Part shown: one piece after another, positions 1 to 8,593 of the stretch
Numbering within the stretch: the stretch's first letter is position 1
Layout of the letters: every line of letters starts with the position of its first letter
The notes under the pieces: generated by a model
What the model was told of the DNA's origin: nothing
The model's database searches: none
What the model saw: only the letters and a program-made list of their open reading frames with translations
Assembly (NCBI GenBank): GCA_030694265.1
Contig: JAUXYP010000002.1
Coordinates: 62,001-126,000 of the forward strand
DNA: 64,000 nt
From: Sulfuricurvum sp.
GTDB taxonomy: Bacteria; Campylobacterota; Campylobacteria; Campylobacterales; Sulfurimonadaceae
Direction: 5' to 3'
Position numbers and translations under genes: made by a program

Positions 1-168
1 TTGTTCATATTCTACCCAATCAGTTAATGAGTTTCTTGGGCAATTATGTAATTTATCCACTTGTAATTCAGGATTATTAAGAGCTATAAAGTTATCTAAA
101 ACTGCCGTCTTCCTATTAATATCACTTGGCTTAGATAGAGAAGACACTACGAAGTGCTTTTTAAGCAT
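1..168 (-). CDS. Partial protein of unknown function (N-terminal 56 residues)
   Basis: The reading frame opens with ATG at 168-166 and stays open to the window edge, so the C-terminal part is missing. It begins MLKKHFVVSSLSKPSD. The start overlaps the stop of the upstream nucleotidyltransferase gene by 8 bases, so it is translated as part of the glycan operon. I do not recognise the family from this fragment, and no signal peptide or membrane segment is visible. By position it could be another sugar-biosynthesis or transfer enzyme, but that is inference from context only. Confidence 0.6.
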   Translation of the reverse strand, partial: MLKKHFVVSSLSKPSDINRKTAVLDNFIALNNPELQVDKLHNCPRNSLTDWVEYEQ

Positions 169-1186
169 TATTTAACTTCTCATTCAGATTTTGATAATCT
201 TTTACTTGCCCAATATCTATCCAGTCTTCAATGATTTCATAACTCTTTATTATTTTATTCTCACGCTTCAAAGCGTCAAAAAGACTTGGCAAATCGAAAA
301 ATTCATTTTTAGGAATATAGCTTAGTACCTGAGGATCAAGTATATAAATTCCAGTATTAATAAAAAAATCTCTAATTGGTTTTTCTTGCATATTTACTAT
401 ATTGTTTTCCTTGTCTACTTCTATCACACCATAAGGTATTTGGTGACTATGTTTCACTATACACATTGTTGCTAGTGATTTACTTGTATCATGAAAATTC
501 AGTAATGATAGGTAATTCATTGAGGATAGTACATCACCATTTACGACAAAAAATGATTCTTGTAAATCGCTATTTATTAAGCTTAACGCTCCTCCTGTTC
601 CAAGCCTTTTCGTTTCTTCAGTATATTCTATCTCTATTCCAAAGTCACGGCCATCTTTAAAATAGCTTTTAATAACTTCAGATTTATAATTCACACTTAA
701 TATAAATTTGTGAAATCCGTGATGTGTAAACATATTTATTATATGCTCTAACATAGGTTTATTGCCAACTTTAAGCATTGGTTTAGGAATGTCTTTTGTA
801 AGATCACCGAGTCTTGTCCCAAGGCCACCTGCCATAATAACAACCCTATTCGGCCTACTTGAAATATCTTCTAAACATATAAAGTCAACAAGTTTATTAT
901 TTTCATCAACTAGCGGGGCATGTCTTCTATGATTATTTTGTAGAGCTTTTAAAGCAGTTGCCTTACTCATTGAACTATTTAATATAAAAGGTGTTCTGTT
1001 TATAATTGAATCCAGGTTTAGTGTTTTATTAAGTACCGCTTTTCTTATATCATAATCAGTGATTAGTCCTATAAAGTTGTTGTATGTGTCGACAACTGGC
1101 AAACCAAAAATATTATTTTTATCCAATAGTTCTATTGCCTCTTCCAAGGTGGTTTTCTCACTAAGGATTAATTGATTATATTTCAT
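161..1186 (-). CDS. ptmE: CBS-domain sugar-1-phosphate nucleotidyltransferase, PtmE-like
   Basis: The 341-residue protein has two CBS repeats in the first ~115 residues and a nucleotidyltransferase domain after that. The latter shows the signature VVIMAGGLGTRLGDLTKDIP followed by KP, which binds the nucleotide phosphate. This CBS plus NTP-transferase architecture matches Campylobacter PtmE, which makes GDP-glucosamine from GlcN-1-P at the head of the GDP-linked legionaminic acid pathway. Its neighbours encode LegB, LegC, LegH, LegI and LegF, which supports that role. The CBS pair suggests allosteric control by an adenine nucleotide. A mannose- or glucose-1-P guanylyltransferase of another pathway is the main alternative. 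Confidence 0.8.
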   Translation of the reverse strand: MKYNQLILSEKTTLEEAIELLDKNNIFGLPVVDTYNNFIGLITDYDIRKAVLNKTLNLDSIINRTPFILNSSMSKATALKALQNNHRRHAPLVDENNKLVDFICLEDISSRPNRVVIMAGGLGTRLGDLTKDIPKPMLKVGNKPMLEHIINMFTHHGFHKFILSVNYKSEVIKSYFKDGRDFGIEIEYTEETKRLGTGGALSLINSDLQESFFVVNGDVLSSMNYLSLLNFHDTSKSLATMCIVKHSHQIPYGVIEVDKENNIVNMQEKPIRDFFINTGIYILDPQVLSYIPKNEFFDLPSLFDALKRENKIIKSYEIIEDWIDIGQVKDYQNLNEKLNNA

Positions 1187-1195
1187 AGTTTTTAC

Positions 1196-2428
1196 TTAGT
1201 TCCCTTTAATTTTATTAATATAGCCCTTATCAAATAAGAGAAATTTATCTTCATTTAAACTTGCACGAGAATTGATTGTATATTCTTTTTGACTGAGAAT
1301 AGATGAAATATTCTTTACATCTTCTTTTAAAGGCATTTTTAGAGTAGGTTCATTCAAGTTTAATCTTGCTAGTTTATTAAATGGCTTTAGTTTATCCAAA
1401 AACTCTTTCTCTGAAAGACCACTCCAATCTAAAAACTTGTTTAAATATTTAGGGGGAACAAGCTGATAACTGTCAATCAAGTTTAACCCATCTTGTCTGC
1501 TTAAATGATTTAATCTTATTTCTCTAGTAACATGATCAGTCACTTTCCCAAATCCATGTTTTATAAATTTAATATAATCATGTAAATCTGAGTACATAAA
1601 GCAATCTACATTGTCATATGGATTGAATGTTCTTGTTTGCAACATAGTTTCATAATTATATTTTGCTATCATCTCTTCATGCTGTAGTTTAGAATCCCAT
1701 CTTATATAATTGCCAAGATAAATACCTCTAACTCCAATAGTTTCGATCTCTTTGTCTGATGGATAAAAATGCTTGGCCATATCCCGCTCACATATTTCAT
1801 CTTTTTCTGAAATTATATCTTCAGCTTCATAGCCCATCAAATCATGTTCTTTACGATACTTTCTGGTCATCTCCACTTCATCTGTATGGGAAAACATTCC
1901 GACTTGATCTATGCCTTGATGAACACCCCAAATAATTAGTGGAATTTTAAGCTTGACTGCAATTTGAACAGGAAATGTGGTACTTCCTAGGTGATTATGC
2001 CAATATATACTTCCCATTTTTTCTAATGTATGCCTAACCAATTTTTTCGAAAAAGTAGGACTTATCGTATTTTCAATACAATCACACTCAAAAATGGTTT
2101 TTAAATACTGTAAATTTCTTATCCCAGTTTTGGTATTATATTGTTTATTGTAAGATACCAAGAGGGGTCGCATTTTATATTTATTTTTTACTAAGTCAAC
2201 TATGAAATAACTATCTTTTCCACCACTTACGGGGATTATGCAATCATAATTTTTCTTACTTTTACCTCTATAGTATTGAAGAATTTTTAATAGTTTAGCT
2301 TCTCTTTCACCCCAATCAAGAGAGTCTTTTTCTTCATGTATTCTGCACCCACTACATACTCCATCTTTATCAAAAGTAATATTTAACGGGTGATTTTCTG
2401 AATATAAACATCTTTTGCAAACTCTCAT
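1196..2428 (-). CDS. N-acetyl sugar amidotransferase (PP-loop), downstream copy
   Basis: The 410-residue protein has an N-terminal zinc-ribbon-like cysteine set (C4, C7, C25, C28) and a PP-loop ATP-pyrophosphatase motif SGGKDS at about residues 68-73. This is the WbpG/PseA/PtmG-type amidotransferase family. These enzymes activate an N-acetyl group with ATP and replace its oxygen with ammonia, giving an acetamidino sugar. Ammonia comes from a HisH-like glutaminase through a HisF-like partner, and those genes lie immediately upstream with a 4-base overlap. It is one of two such enzymes in the operon. Whether it acts on legionaminic acid or on a diacetamido-uronic acid cannot be read from the sequence. 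Confidence 0.85.
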   Translation of the reverse strand: MRVCKRCLYSENHPLNITFDKDGVCSGCRIHEEKDSLDWGEREAKLLKILQYYRGKSKKNYDCIIPVSGGKDSYFIVDLVKNKYKMRPLLVSYNKQYNTKTGIRNLQYLKTIFECDCIENTISPTFSKKLVRHTLEKMGSIYWHNHLGSTTFPVQIAVKLKIPLIIWGVHQGIDQVGMFSHTDEVEMTRKYRKEHDLMGYEAEDIISEKDEICERDMAKHFYPSDKEIETIGVRGIYLGNYIRWDSKLQHEEMIAKYNYETMLQTRTFNPYDNVDCFMYSDLHDYIKFIKHGFGKVTDHVTREIRLNHLSRQDGLNLIDSYQLVPPKYLNKFLDWSGLSEKEFLDKLKPFNKLARLNLNEPTLKMPLKEDVKNISSILSQKEYTINSRASLNEDKFLLFDKGYINKIKGN

Positions 2429-3261
2429 ATTGCATCCACGAATTTATATGGTGTTACTCGGCAAAATTCATCAAAAATATGACCCGTATAATCGAGTATA
2501 TGACTTTTCCTGATCGGTATATCCGAGTTTTTGAGGTATGCTTTAGCAATGGCTGTACTATGTTCAACAAAATGGAATATATTTCCTGCTGCGACCGCGC
2601 TGATGCCTGTTTCTTTAAATACTTGAGACATATGCTCAAAGCTTCCAGCCCCTCCCATAGCGATTACGGGTACAGTAGCAATATTTTGGATTAACTTAAC
2701 AAGCTCAATGTCATAGCCTTTTTTACTTCCATCCTGATCAATCGAATTAATTAAGATTTCTCCAATTCCATAATTTTGATTTTTTTCTATAAATTCTATT
2801 GCTGAAATATTGGTATCTATAGTTCCACTATGTGTAAAACATCTATATTCGCCATTGTCCATTTTTTTAATATCCAAACATACAACTATGCTCTGATCTC
2901 CAAATATTTCGGAGCATTCAGAAATAAAGCTAGGCTTTGTAAAAGCAGCACTACTAATAATAATTTTGTCAGCACCACTAGCCAAAATATTTCTGGCAGT
3001 ATCGATATTATCAATCCCCCCGCCTGCACTAATGGGCAAAAAACATTTTTTTGAAGCTTTCTTTATGCTATTAAAATCTATATTATTTCCGTTATTTGTA
3101 GCACCAATATCAATAATAGCTATTTCATCCACGTCCCAGTGTTCTAAAAATTCTATTGCGATATCAATTTTTCCCACAGGAAGATATCTTTCAAAACCAA
3201 TCGATTGAACCACTAAGCCATCTTTAACCATTATCGCTGCAATAACTCTTTTTTTAAGCAC
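2425..3261 (-). CDS. HisF-like ammonia-channelling subunit of sugar amidotransferase
   Basis: This 278-residue TIM-barrel protein belongs to the HisF/HisA family, with the glycine-rich phosphate-binding segment SAGGGI and a second AMGGAGS segment. The opening KRVIAAIMVKDG aligns without gaps to the family's RIIPCLDVKDG, so Met occupies the position of catalytic Asp11. The second catalytic Asp is retained in VVCLDIKK. Loss of Asp11 argues against imidazole-glycerol-phosphate cyclase activity. It resembles the HisF2 proteins that pass ammonia to WbpG-type amidotransferases. It overlaps both the hisH-like gene and the downstream amidotransferase gene, so all are probably translationally coupled. 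Confidence 0.85.
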   Translation of the reverse strand: MLKKRVIAAIMVKDGLVVQSIGFERYLPVGKIDIAIEFLEHWDVDEIAIIDIGATNNGNNIDFNSIKKASKKCFLPISAGGGIDNIDTARNILASGADKIIISSAAFTKPSFISECSEIFGDQSIVVCLDIKKMDNGEYRCFTHSGTIDTNISAIEFIEKNQNYGIGEILINSIDQDGSKKGYDIELVKLIQNIATVPVIAMGGAGSFEHMSQVFKETGISAVAAGNIFHFVEHSTAIAKAYLKNSDIPIRKSHILDYTGHIFDEFCRVTPYKFVDAI

Positions 3262-3886
3262 TTTGAGCCTTTTTGAGAAAATTGTCTATTATCTTGAGAC
3301 CAAGAAACTGACTTTTTTCAGGATGAAATTGCACTCCAAAAATATTATCTTTTTCTACACTTGCTACAACTTTTTTGCCACTATAATCTACAAAAGATGA
3401 AACTATGGATGAATCACAAACTGCACTATAACTATGATCAAAATAAAAATCACTACTTTCCTCTATATTATAAAATAAAGTAGAGTTGCTAGATACATCA
3501 ATATTATTCCATCCCACATGAGGAAGAGTTTCTGCGAAATCCATCTTCATTATACTTCCCTCTAATAAAGCAAGGCCCTGATGTGTTCCATGCTCGTAAG
3601 ATTTTTCAAATAATAACTGCATCCCAAGACATATACCAAGGAAATATATATCTTTATCTAAGAGTTTTGTTATTAGATATTCAAATATACCAAGATTTTT
3701 TAATAACTTTACAGCTTCGCCGAATGCACCGACTCCAGGAAAAATAATTACTTTTGCGGCGTCTATGTCAATTTTACTACTACCTGTGACACAGCTACGA
3801 CCTGTATGATTTATTGCATTTACAACAGACTGGATGTTGCCAATTCCAATATTTAAAACTAGTATATCTTTATTGATAAAATTCAC
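3254..3886 (-). CDS. HisH-like glutamine amidotransferase
   Basis: The 210-residue class I glutaminase hydrolyses glutamine to supply ammonia. The catalytic triad is complete: Cys86 in FLGICLGMQ, and His188 and Glu190 in GVQFHPEKS. The oxyanion-hole region PGVGAFG is also present. It lies between the first amidotransferase gene and the HisF-like gene and overlaps both, as in hisH2-hisF2-wbpG-type clusters. No other histidine genes adjoin it, so a role in sugar acetamidino formation is much more likely than histidine synthesis. Confidence 0.88.
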   Translation of the reverse strand: MNFINKDILVLNIGIGNIQSVVNAINHTGRSCVTGSSKIDIDAAKVIIFPGVGAFGEAVKLLKNLGIFEYLITKLLDKDIYFLGICLGMQLLFEKSYEHGTHQGLALLEGSIMKMDFAETLPHVGWNNIDVSSNSTLFYNIEESSDFYFDHSYSAVCDSSIVSSFVDYSGKKVVASVEKDNIFGVQFHPEKSQFLGLKIIDNFLKKAQSA

Positions 3887-5000
3887 TATCTAACTCCCAA
3901 TGACCGTCTAGATTCTTTTTCCAAATTGTATGATTTCTATATTGTTCGACAATCTTCCAAAACTCTTTTTCATCGATGCCAATATAATCACAGAACATTA
4001 GAATATATTTTAGATCACATTTACCATCTAGCATTTTAGCTAATTCAATAGCAGTTTCTCTAGTCATAATCCCTAGTTTGATTAATTCTGACAAATCTTC
4101 TGATGCCTTTCCAAAACCAAATTTATAAAATTTTATAAGCTGATTCATAGGCATAAAATCAGTATCTGTTTGTCCAAAATTATATATTGTTCCTAATTTA
4201 TTTAAGGGCTCATGTATATAATCAAGACCATGTGCCATCGCATATACAGCATTAGTAATTTGGGAAAAGTCTTTTATATAGTATCCAAGGTATACAACTT
4301 TTAAATCATCATCCTTATAATACGGAATTTCGAATGCATAAAGGTCAGATTCTTTTATCTCTAGTTTATTATCAATATAAATTGACATATCACCTCCGCC
4401 AATTGTATTTAAATTTCTAATATTTTTAGCAATCCCACCGTCTTCAGCGGATGCTTTGTCCCCATAAACTAAGGAGCCATTTTCTCCTAATAAAATTAAA
4501 GGTATTTTAAATAATATTGCTATTTTATGTGCACTTGCATAAAGAATGCTTTCACTTGCCTTGTATATATTTCCGTATTCATAAAAACATTTCTTCATTA
4601 ATTTTTTATATATTTCTGGATTTGGTGTAATCGTAATTATGTCAAATCCTAAGTTCACAAGATTGTTTAAATTTCTTGCTCCTACCTCTGTGACTTTTTC
4701 TGGAGGGTATCTAGTTGAAACCAATAATACATTTAAGCCAAGTTTATCTCTCGCATATAAAGCTTGTCTTAGACTGTCCTTGCCACCACTAACAGATATA
4801 ATTGCATCATACTCGGTCGAAGTTGCTTTTTCTTTAGCCCAATTAATAATAGAATGCAATTCAGCAGTGCGTTTGTCCCAATTAATATCACCATGAGTTT
4901 CAAAATATCTACAGCCTTGGCAAATCCCTTCTTGATCCAATGTTAACCCAGGTCTTGTGGTCGGAGTAATGCACTTTTTGCAATAAGTCATCATTTTCAA
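3870..5000 (-). CDS. N-acetyl sugar amidotransferase (PP-loop), upstream copy
   Basis: The 376-residue protein has the same plan as the enzyme at 1196-2428: Cys pairs at C7/C10 and C27/C30, and a PP-loop SGGKDS at residues 71-76. The two proteins are clearly paralogous but divergent in sequence and length, which suggests different sugar substrates rather than a recent duplication. The gene overlaps the CMP-sugar synthetase gene upstream by 4 bases and the hisH-like gene downstream by 17. One plausible role is conversion of 5-N-acetyl-legionaminic acid to its acetamidino form, as proposed for PtmG in Campylobacter. In-frame ATGs at 4994 and 4991 are alternative starts. Confidence 0.85.
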   Translation of the reverse strand: MKMMTYCKKCITPTTRPGLTLDQEGICQGCRYFETHGDINWDKRTAELHSIINWAKEKATSTEYDAIISVSGGKDSLRQALYARDKLGLNVLLVSTRYPPEKVTEVGARNLNNLVNLGFDIITITPNPEIYKKLMKKCFYEYGNIYKASESILYASAHKIAILFKIPLILLGENGSLVYGDKASAEDGGIAKNIRNLNTIGGGDMSIYIDNKLEIKESDLYAFEIPYYKDDDLKVVYLGYYIKDFSQITNAVYAMAHGLDYIHEPLNKLGTIYNFGQTDTDFMPMNQLIKFYKFGFGKASEDLSELIKLGIMTRETAIELAKMLDGKCDLKYILMFCDYIGIDEKEFWKIVEQYRNHTIWKKNLDGHWELDSEFYQ

Positions 5001-5686
5001 AGCTCCTTTTGAATATTCTTAGACATATAATACGCGACTAATTCAAAATCGTCTATAGTATCTACATCGATAGATCTAGATCTTGGCATGATATAAGCGT
5101 AAGAGTTCTTACTATAATATTTATTTTGTTTAATTAAATCGTAATTAAATACAAATACCGCACCATTTGGAAAGTAACTTTTTTTAATATCTTGCCTATT
5201 GAGTAACTTTTCTTCAAATATATTTTCAAATTTGCCATCATCTGCAATATATCTATGCCACTCTATTGGATGATACTCCTCTGTATAACTAACCACGCTG
5301 TCTGCATTTTTTTCCTTAAACAACTTAACGGCTCCATCTATATCTTCTATGGTTCTAAGCGGTGAAGTTGGCTGAAGTACAACAAAATTTGTTATCTTAT
5401 ATCCAAACTCGCTATTTAGTCTATCAATAGTGTAGATATAATTATCAATTACTTTTGCAGTGTCAGATGCTAAATACTCAGGTCTTAAAAATAAACTTTT
5501 TGCACCATACTTAATAGCAACTTCCTCTATTTCTTTACAGTCTGTTGAAATTATTATATCCGTAATATATTTAGACTTTAAAGCTTCTTCTATAGTATAA
5601 GCTATCATGGGCTTACCCAGTAAATCTTTTATATTTTTGCCAGGTAGTCCTTTTGAACCGCCTCTGGCCGGTATTATAGCTACCAT
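4997..5686 (-). CDS. legF: CMP-legionaminic acid / CMP-sialic acid synthetase
   Basis: This 229-residue cytidylyltransferase activates a nonulosonic acid with CTP. The N-terminal signature IIPARGGSKGLPGKNI is the CTP-binding loop of the NeuA family, and the C-terminal end has the metal-binding DVDTIDDFE segment. The length matches single-domain LegF/PtmB enzymes. The LegI synthase lies two genes upstream in the operon, so a CMP-legionaminic acid product is the best reading. CMP-sialic or CMP-pseudaminic acid cannot be excluded by sequence inspection. The gene starts 3 bases after the methyltransferase gene. Confidence 0.88.
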   Translation of the reverse strand: MVAIIPARGGSKGLPGKNIKDLLGKPMIAYTIEEALKSKYITDIIISTDCKEIEEVAIKYGAKSLFLRPEYLASDTAKVIDNYIYTIDRLNSEFGYKITNFVVLQPTSPLRTIEDIDGAVKLFKEKNADSVVSYTEEYHPIEWHRYIADDGKFENIFEEKLLNRQDIKKSYFPNGAVFVFNYDLIKQNKYYSKNSYAYIMPRSRSIDVDTIDDFELVAYYMSKNIQKEL

Positions 5687-5689
5687 AAA

Positions 5690-6682
5690 TTACTTTCTAG
5701 CAATAAAGGTCATATTGCCAGATAATTTATGTTTTGATAACAAATCCTGAAATTGACTTAAAAAATCTTGATATTTATTGTCCTCATAAATCATTGTCCA
5801 AAACTCAGACAACTTAATTTTCTTTGATTTATTATAATTTTCAACTAAATTTACATCAAGAATACCGTCAGTAAAAATCTCAACTTCTTTAAATCCACTT
5901 TGTTTAAGTAATATTTCCAATGATTTTGGATTAAAATAATTTAAATGTGTAGGTGCAAATAGATTTCGATAAATTTGACCTATTTCAAGGAAATCGTAAC
6001 CGTGATAGTTAGGTAACGTTCCGTAAAAGATTCCATTTTTATTTAATGTATCAAAAATATTTTTTATAGATTCTTGTGGATCAGGCAAATGTTCTAAGAC
6101 TTCGAATGCCATTATGACATCATATTTTTCATTTATTTTCTCTGACATATTGTTAATATCGAGAATATCGCAATCAATTCCCTTGTCGTGGCAAGCCTTA
6201 ACAGCTTGTGGATTTAAATCGATTCCTTTGACATATGAATCTTTTATTTTTTTTTGTATTATTTCAAGTAATTGTCCGTTACCTGTTCCTATCTCTAAAA
6301 AGGTCTTAACATCAGCATCAATCCTTTTTAAAAATAGATCTACTCTTCTTTCATACATACCACTTCGAGCATTTTGTGTAGAGTTTAAAATTTCCACTGA
6401 ATGAAGTTGTGATTTTGAATGAGTATACCACCATGATAACTGGGTGTCAGTTGGTCTAGATGAAACATATACAGTGTCACAATCACTACATTTACTGAAA
6501 TCGAAACCATCCTTCTTAAAAATAACATGATTTTGCATACTGCTACAGGCAATACAACTTTTTGTTATATTCAAATCATTGTTAAATTTACTATGAAATA
6601 ACTCTATGTCTTCATAATATAAAACTTCTCTATTGTAGTTTGATATGACAATAGGTCGAATTTCTTCTTCTTTAATATTCAT
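5690..6682 (-). CDS. Zinc-ribbon SAM-dependent methyltransferase
   Basis: The 330-residue protein has an N-terminal pair of CxxC motifs (CIAC and CSDC), then a class I methyltransferase core with the SAM-binding motif FLEIGTGNGQ and the acidic EVLEHLPDP segment typical of the Methyltransf_11/23 family. The zinc-ribbon plus methyltransferase arrangement is shared with sugar C- and O-methyltransferases. Its place between the synthase and the CMP-activation gene suggests methylation of the nonulosonic acid or of the assembled glycan. The substrate is unknown. SAM would be supplied by the MetK encoded at the head of the same operon. Confidence 0.75.
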   Translation of the reverse strand: MNIKEEEIRPIVISNYNREVLYYEDIELFHSKFNNDLNITKSCIACSSMQNHVIFKKDGFDFSKCSDCDTVYVSSRPTDTQLSWWYTHSKSQLHSVEILNSTQNARSGMYERRVDLFLKRIDADVKTFLEIGTGNGQLLEIIQKKIKDSYVKGIDLNPQAVKACHDKGIDCDILDINNMSEKINEKYDVIMAFEVLEHLPDPQESIKNIFDTLNKNGIFYGTLPNYHGYDFLEIGQIYRNLFAPTHLNYFNPKSLEILLKQSGFKEVEIFTDGILDVNLVENYNKSKKIKLSEFWTMIYEDNKYQDFLSQFQDLLSKHKLSGNMTFIARK

Positions 6683-6690
6683 GCATTATC

Positions 6691-7752
6691 CTATACTAAA
6701 TCTTGGTTTGTTAGAATGTGATCATATGGTAGATCTTTATTAACCGTTCTTCCAATGAGAAAATTACTCATTTCTGGATCAAATCCTCCGCCAGGTCTTT
6801 TATAGTCTATGTCATCTGTTTGAATGATGTCTCCTGCGTTCAGATTTTTTGTTAGGACAATACTTCTTCTAAATTCTCTTTTTTTCTCATTACTTTCTGT
6901 TGCACTGACTCTAAAGGACCCCATCGCTTCCGAAATTCTTTTTGAACCCTCTACAATCTGTTGCATTTCATCTTTGGTAGCAGACACTTTGTGATCCCAC
7001 CCTTCCATATTTTTGTCCAAGGTAAAATGCTTTTCGATTAAACATGCGCCCAATGCCACTGAGGCTAATGGGATAGTGGTACCAAGCGTATGATCGGAAA
7101 ATCCTACCGGGTATTCAGGATACGCTCTCATGAGGGTTTTTATGTTGTTAAGGTTGACATCTTTGTCTTCTGGAGGATAGGTTGAAACACAATGGAGGAT
7201 GACAATATTTGTATTTCCTGTATTTTCAATCGTTTTAATTGCTTTGTCGATTTCATACAATTCACTTAATCCCGTGGCAATCACCATCGGCTTCCCTTTT
7301 TTAGCTAGGTATTCTAAAAAGGGATAGTTATTTAAATCCATAGAAGCGACTTTGATAAATGGCGTATGGAGTCTGTTGACAAGAAAATCGGCTTCTTTTT
7401 TGCTAAATGGTGTCGAAGTACAGTCAATGCCAACTCCATCAGCAAATTCTTTCATTTCCAGAAGCTCTTCTTCGGAAATAGAATAAGCTTCTACAATTTC
7501 TTCTAGTGTATAATCACTGCGATCACGATAGTCATCGGCAATAAAATAGTTGTCATCGTATTTTTTTCGTGCAAAAATAGTATCTTTGGACCAGCTTTGA
7601 AATTTTACGCAATCGGCTCCCGCATCTTTTGCTTCTAAAATCATTTTTTTTGCGAGTTCCATATCACCATTATGATTGGAACCTAATTCCGCAATGATGT
7701 AAGGAGTACAAAAATTGAAAACTTTTTTTGTAGCTGTTAATTGCATTGCCAT
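6691..7752 (-). CDS. legI: Nonulosonic acid synthase, legionaminate synthase (NeuB family)
   Basis: The enzyme condenses a 6-carbon N-acetylated sugar with phosphoenolpyruvate to give a 9-carbon sialic-acid-like sugar. The NeuB barrel begins PYIIAELGSNHNGD and contains VKFQSW, the GFSDHTLG loop and the IEKHFTLDK metal-site segment. A C-terminal SAF antifreeze-like domain covers the last ~60 residues. I place the start at ATG 7752, with AAAGG about 7 bases upstream, rather than the TTG at 7758. The accompanying LegB, LegC and LegH genes point to legionaminate rather than sialate or pseudaminate. Confidence 0.88.
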   Translation of the reverse strand: MAMQLTATKKVFNFCTPYIIAELGSNHNGDMELAKKMILEAKDAGADCVKFQSWSKDTIFARKKYDDNYFIADDYRDRSDYTLEEIVEAYSISEEELLEMKEFADGVGIDCTSTPFSKKEADFLVNRLHTPFIKVASMDLNNYPFLEYLAKKGKPMVIATGLSELYEIDKAIKTIENTGNTNIVILHCVSTYPPEDKDVNLNNIKTLMRAYPEYPVGFSDHTLGTTIPLASVALGACLIEKHFTLDKNMEGWDHKVSATKDEMQQIVEGSKRISEAMGSFRVSATESNEKKREFRRSIVLTKNLNAGDIIQTDDIDYKRPGGGFDPEMSNFLIGRTVNKDLPYDHILTNQDLV

Positions 7753-7768
7753 GAACAAGCCTTTATAT

Positions 7769-8593
7769 TTATGTATTTAATTCCCACCAAAATGGGTAGT
7801 TGATCGTAAAAGTACTCAAATTAGAGAAATTTTTCGTGTTATCTAATTTTATAACCTTGTTATATAGTTCTTCATAATAATAATGATGTTTTTGCATTAA
7901 ACCATAGTGTATTTTTTTAACTTTTAGCATATTATATATGCTTTTTAGTGTTATTTCACCTATTCCAATGGTATTGTCTGAATATTGTCGATAAAAAGTT
8001 TGTGTTTCATTGGTGAAAATGGCATCTTTTGCTTTTAATAAAAGAAGAGAAAAAAAATACCAATCAACAGCAATGAGGCTAGGATCAAAGTCAACAGAAT
8101 CTATCAGGTCTAACTTAATGGCGGTATTTGATAACCCAAAAATATTTTTTTCAAGAATAAAAGCAAAATCAATGATTGTATGATTGCTGATCCTATTGGA
8201 TAAATATTGGCGATTGTAAATGCCATGAGTATTAAATAAAGAGAGATCATTTACAACAATATCATGGGCCTTTAACAGCTCAATTGACTTTTCAATTCTA
8301 TTTTTTTCAAAATAATCATCAGTATCACCAAATATAACAATGTCATAGCCCATTGTTTTGACATAATTAATGCCATATTCCCTATTCTTGGAAGGCGTGT
8401 TCTTGTAGGGCAATTCAATAATGTTTAGGTTTATGTATTTTTTCTTAATCGTATCGAATTTTTGATATCCATCATTAACGACGATAATGTCAAATTTTTT
8501 AAATGTTTGTTGTTCTAGGGAGTCAAAACAGTCTGTAAGAAATTCGTCATTAATAGGAAAAATAGTTGTTAAAAATGCAATTTTTTTGCTCAT
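7769..8593 (-). CDS. Family 2 glycosyltransferase
   Basis: The 274-residue GT-A glycosyltransferase begins with a nucleotide-binding fold (KKIAFLTTIFPIN, then IIVVNDGYQ) and carries a DTDD segment after VIFG in the position of the DxD metal-binding motif. No membrane segment is evident, so it probably works at the cytoplasmic face. It is the only glycosyltransferase visible in this operon. It overlaps the acetyltransferase gene upstream by 4 bases. It may transfer legionaminic acid or the modified uronic acid, and the sequence does not show which. Confidence 0.75.
   Translation of the reverse strand: MSKKIAFLTTIFPINDEFLTDCFDSLEQQTFKKFDIIVVNDGYQKFDTIKKKYINLNIIELPYKNTPSKNREYGINYVKTMGYDIVIFGDTDDYFEKNRIEKSIELLKAHDIVVNDLSLFNTHGIYNRQYLSNRISNHTIIDFAFILEKNIFGLSNTAIKLDLIDSVDFDPSLIAVDWYFFSLLLLKAKDAIFTNETQTFYRQYSDNTIGIGEITLKSIYNMLKVKKIHYGLMQKHHYYYEELYNKVIKLDNTKNFSNLSTFTINYPFWWELNT

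Noticed and set aside
2425-3886. HisF and HisH as part of a histidine biosynthesis operon
   Set aside because: No other his genes adjoin them, both overlap sugar amidotransferase genes, and catalytic Asp11 of HisF is replaced by Met.
6691-7752. NeuB as a true N-acetylneuraminic (sialic) acid synthase
   Set aside because: LegB, LegC, LegH and PtmE genes in the same operon point to legionaminic acid; a sialic acid pathway would not need the dehydratase and C4 aminotransferase.
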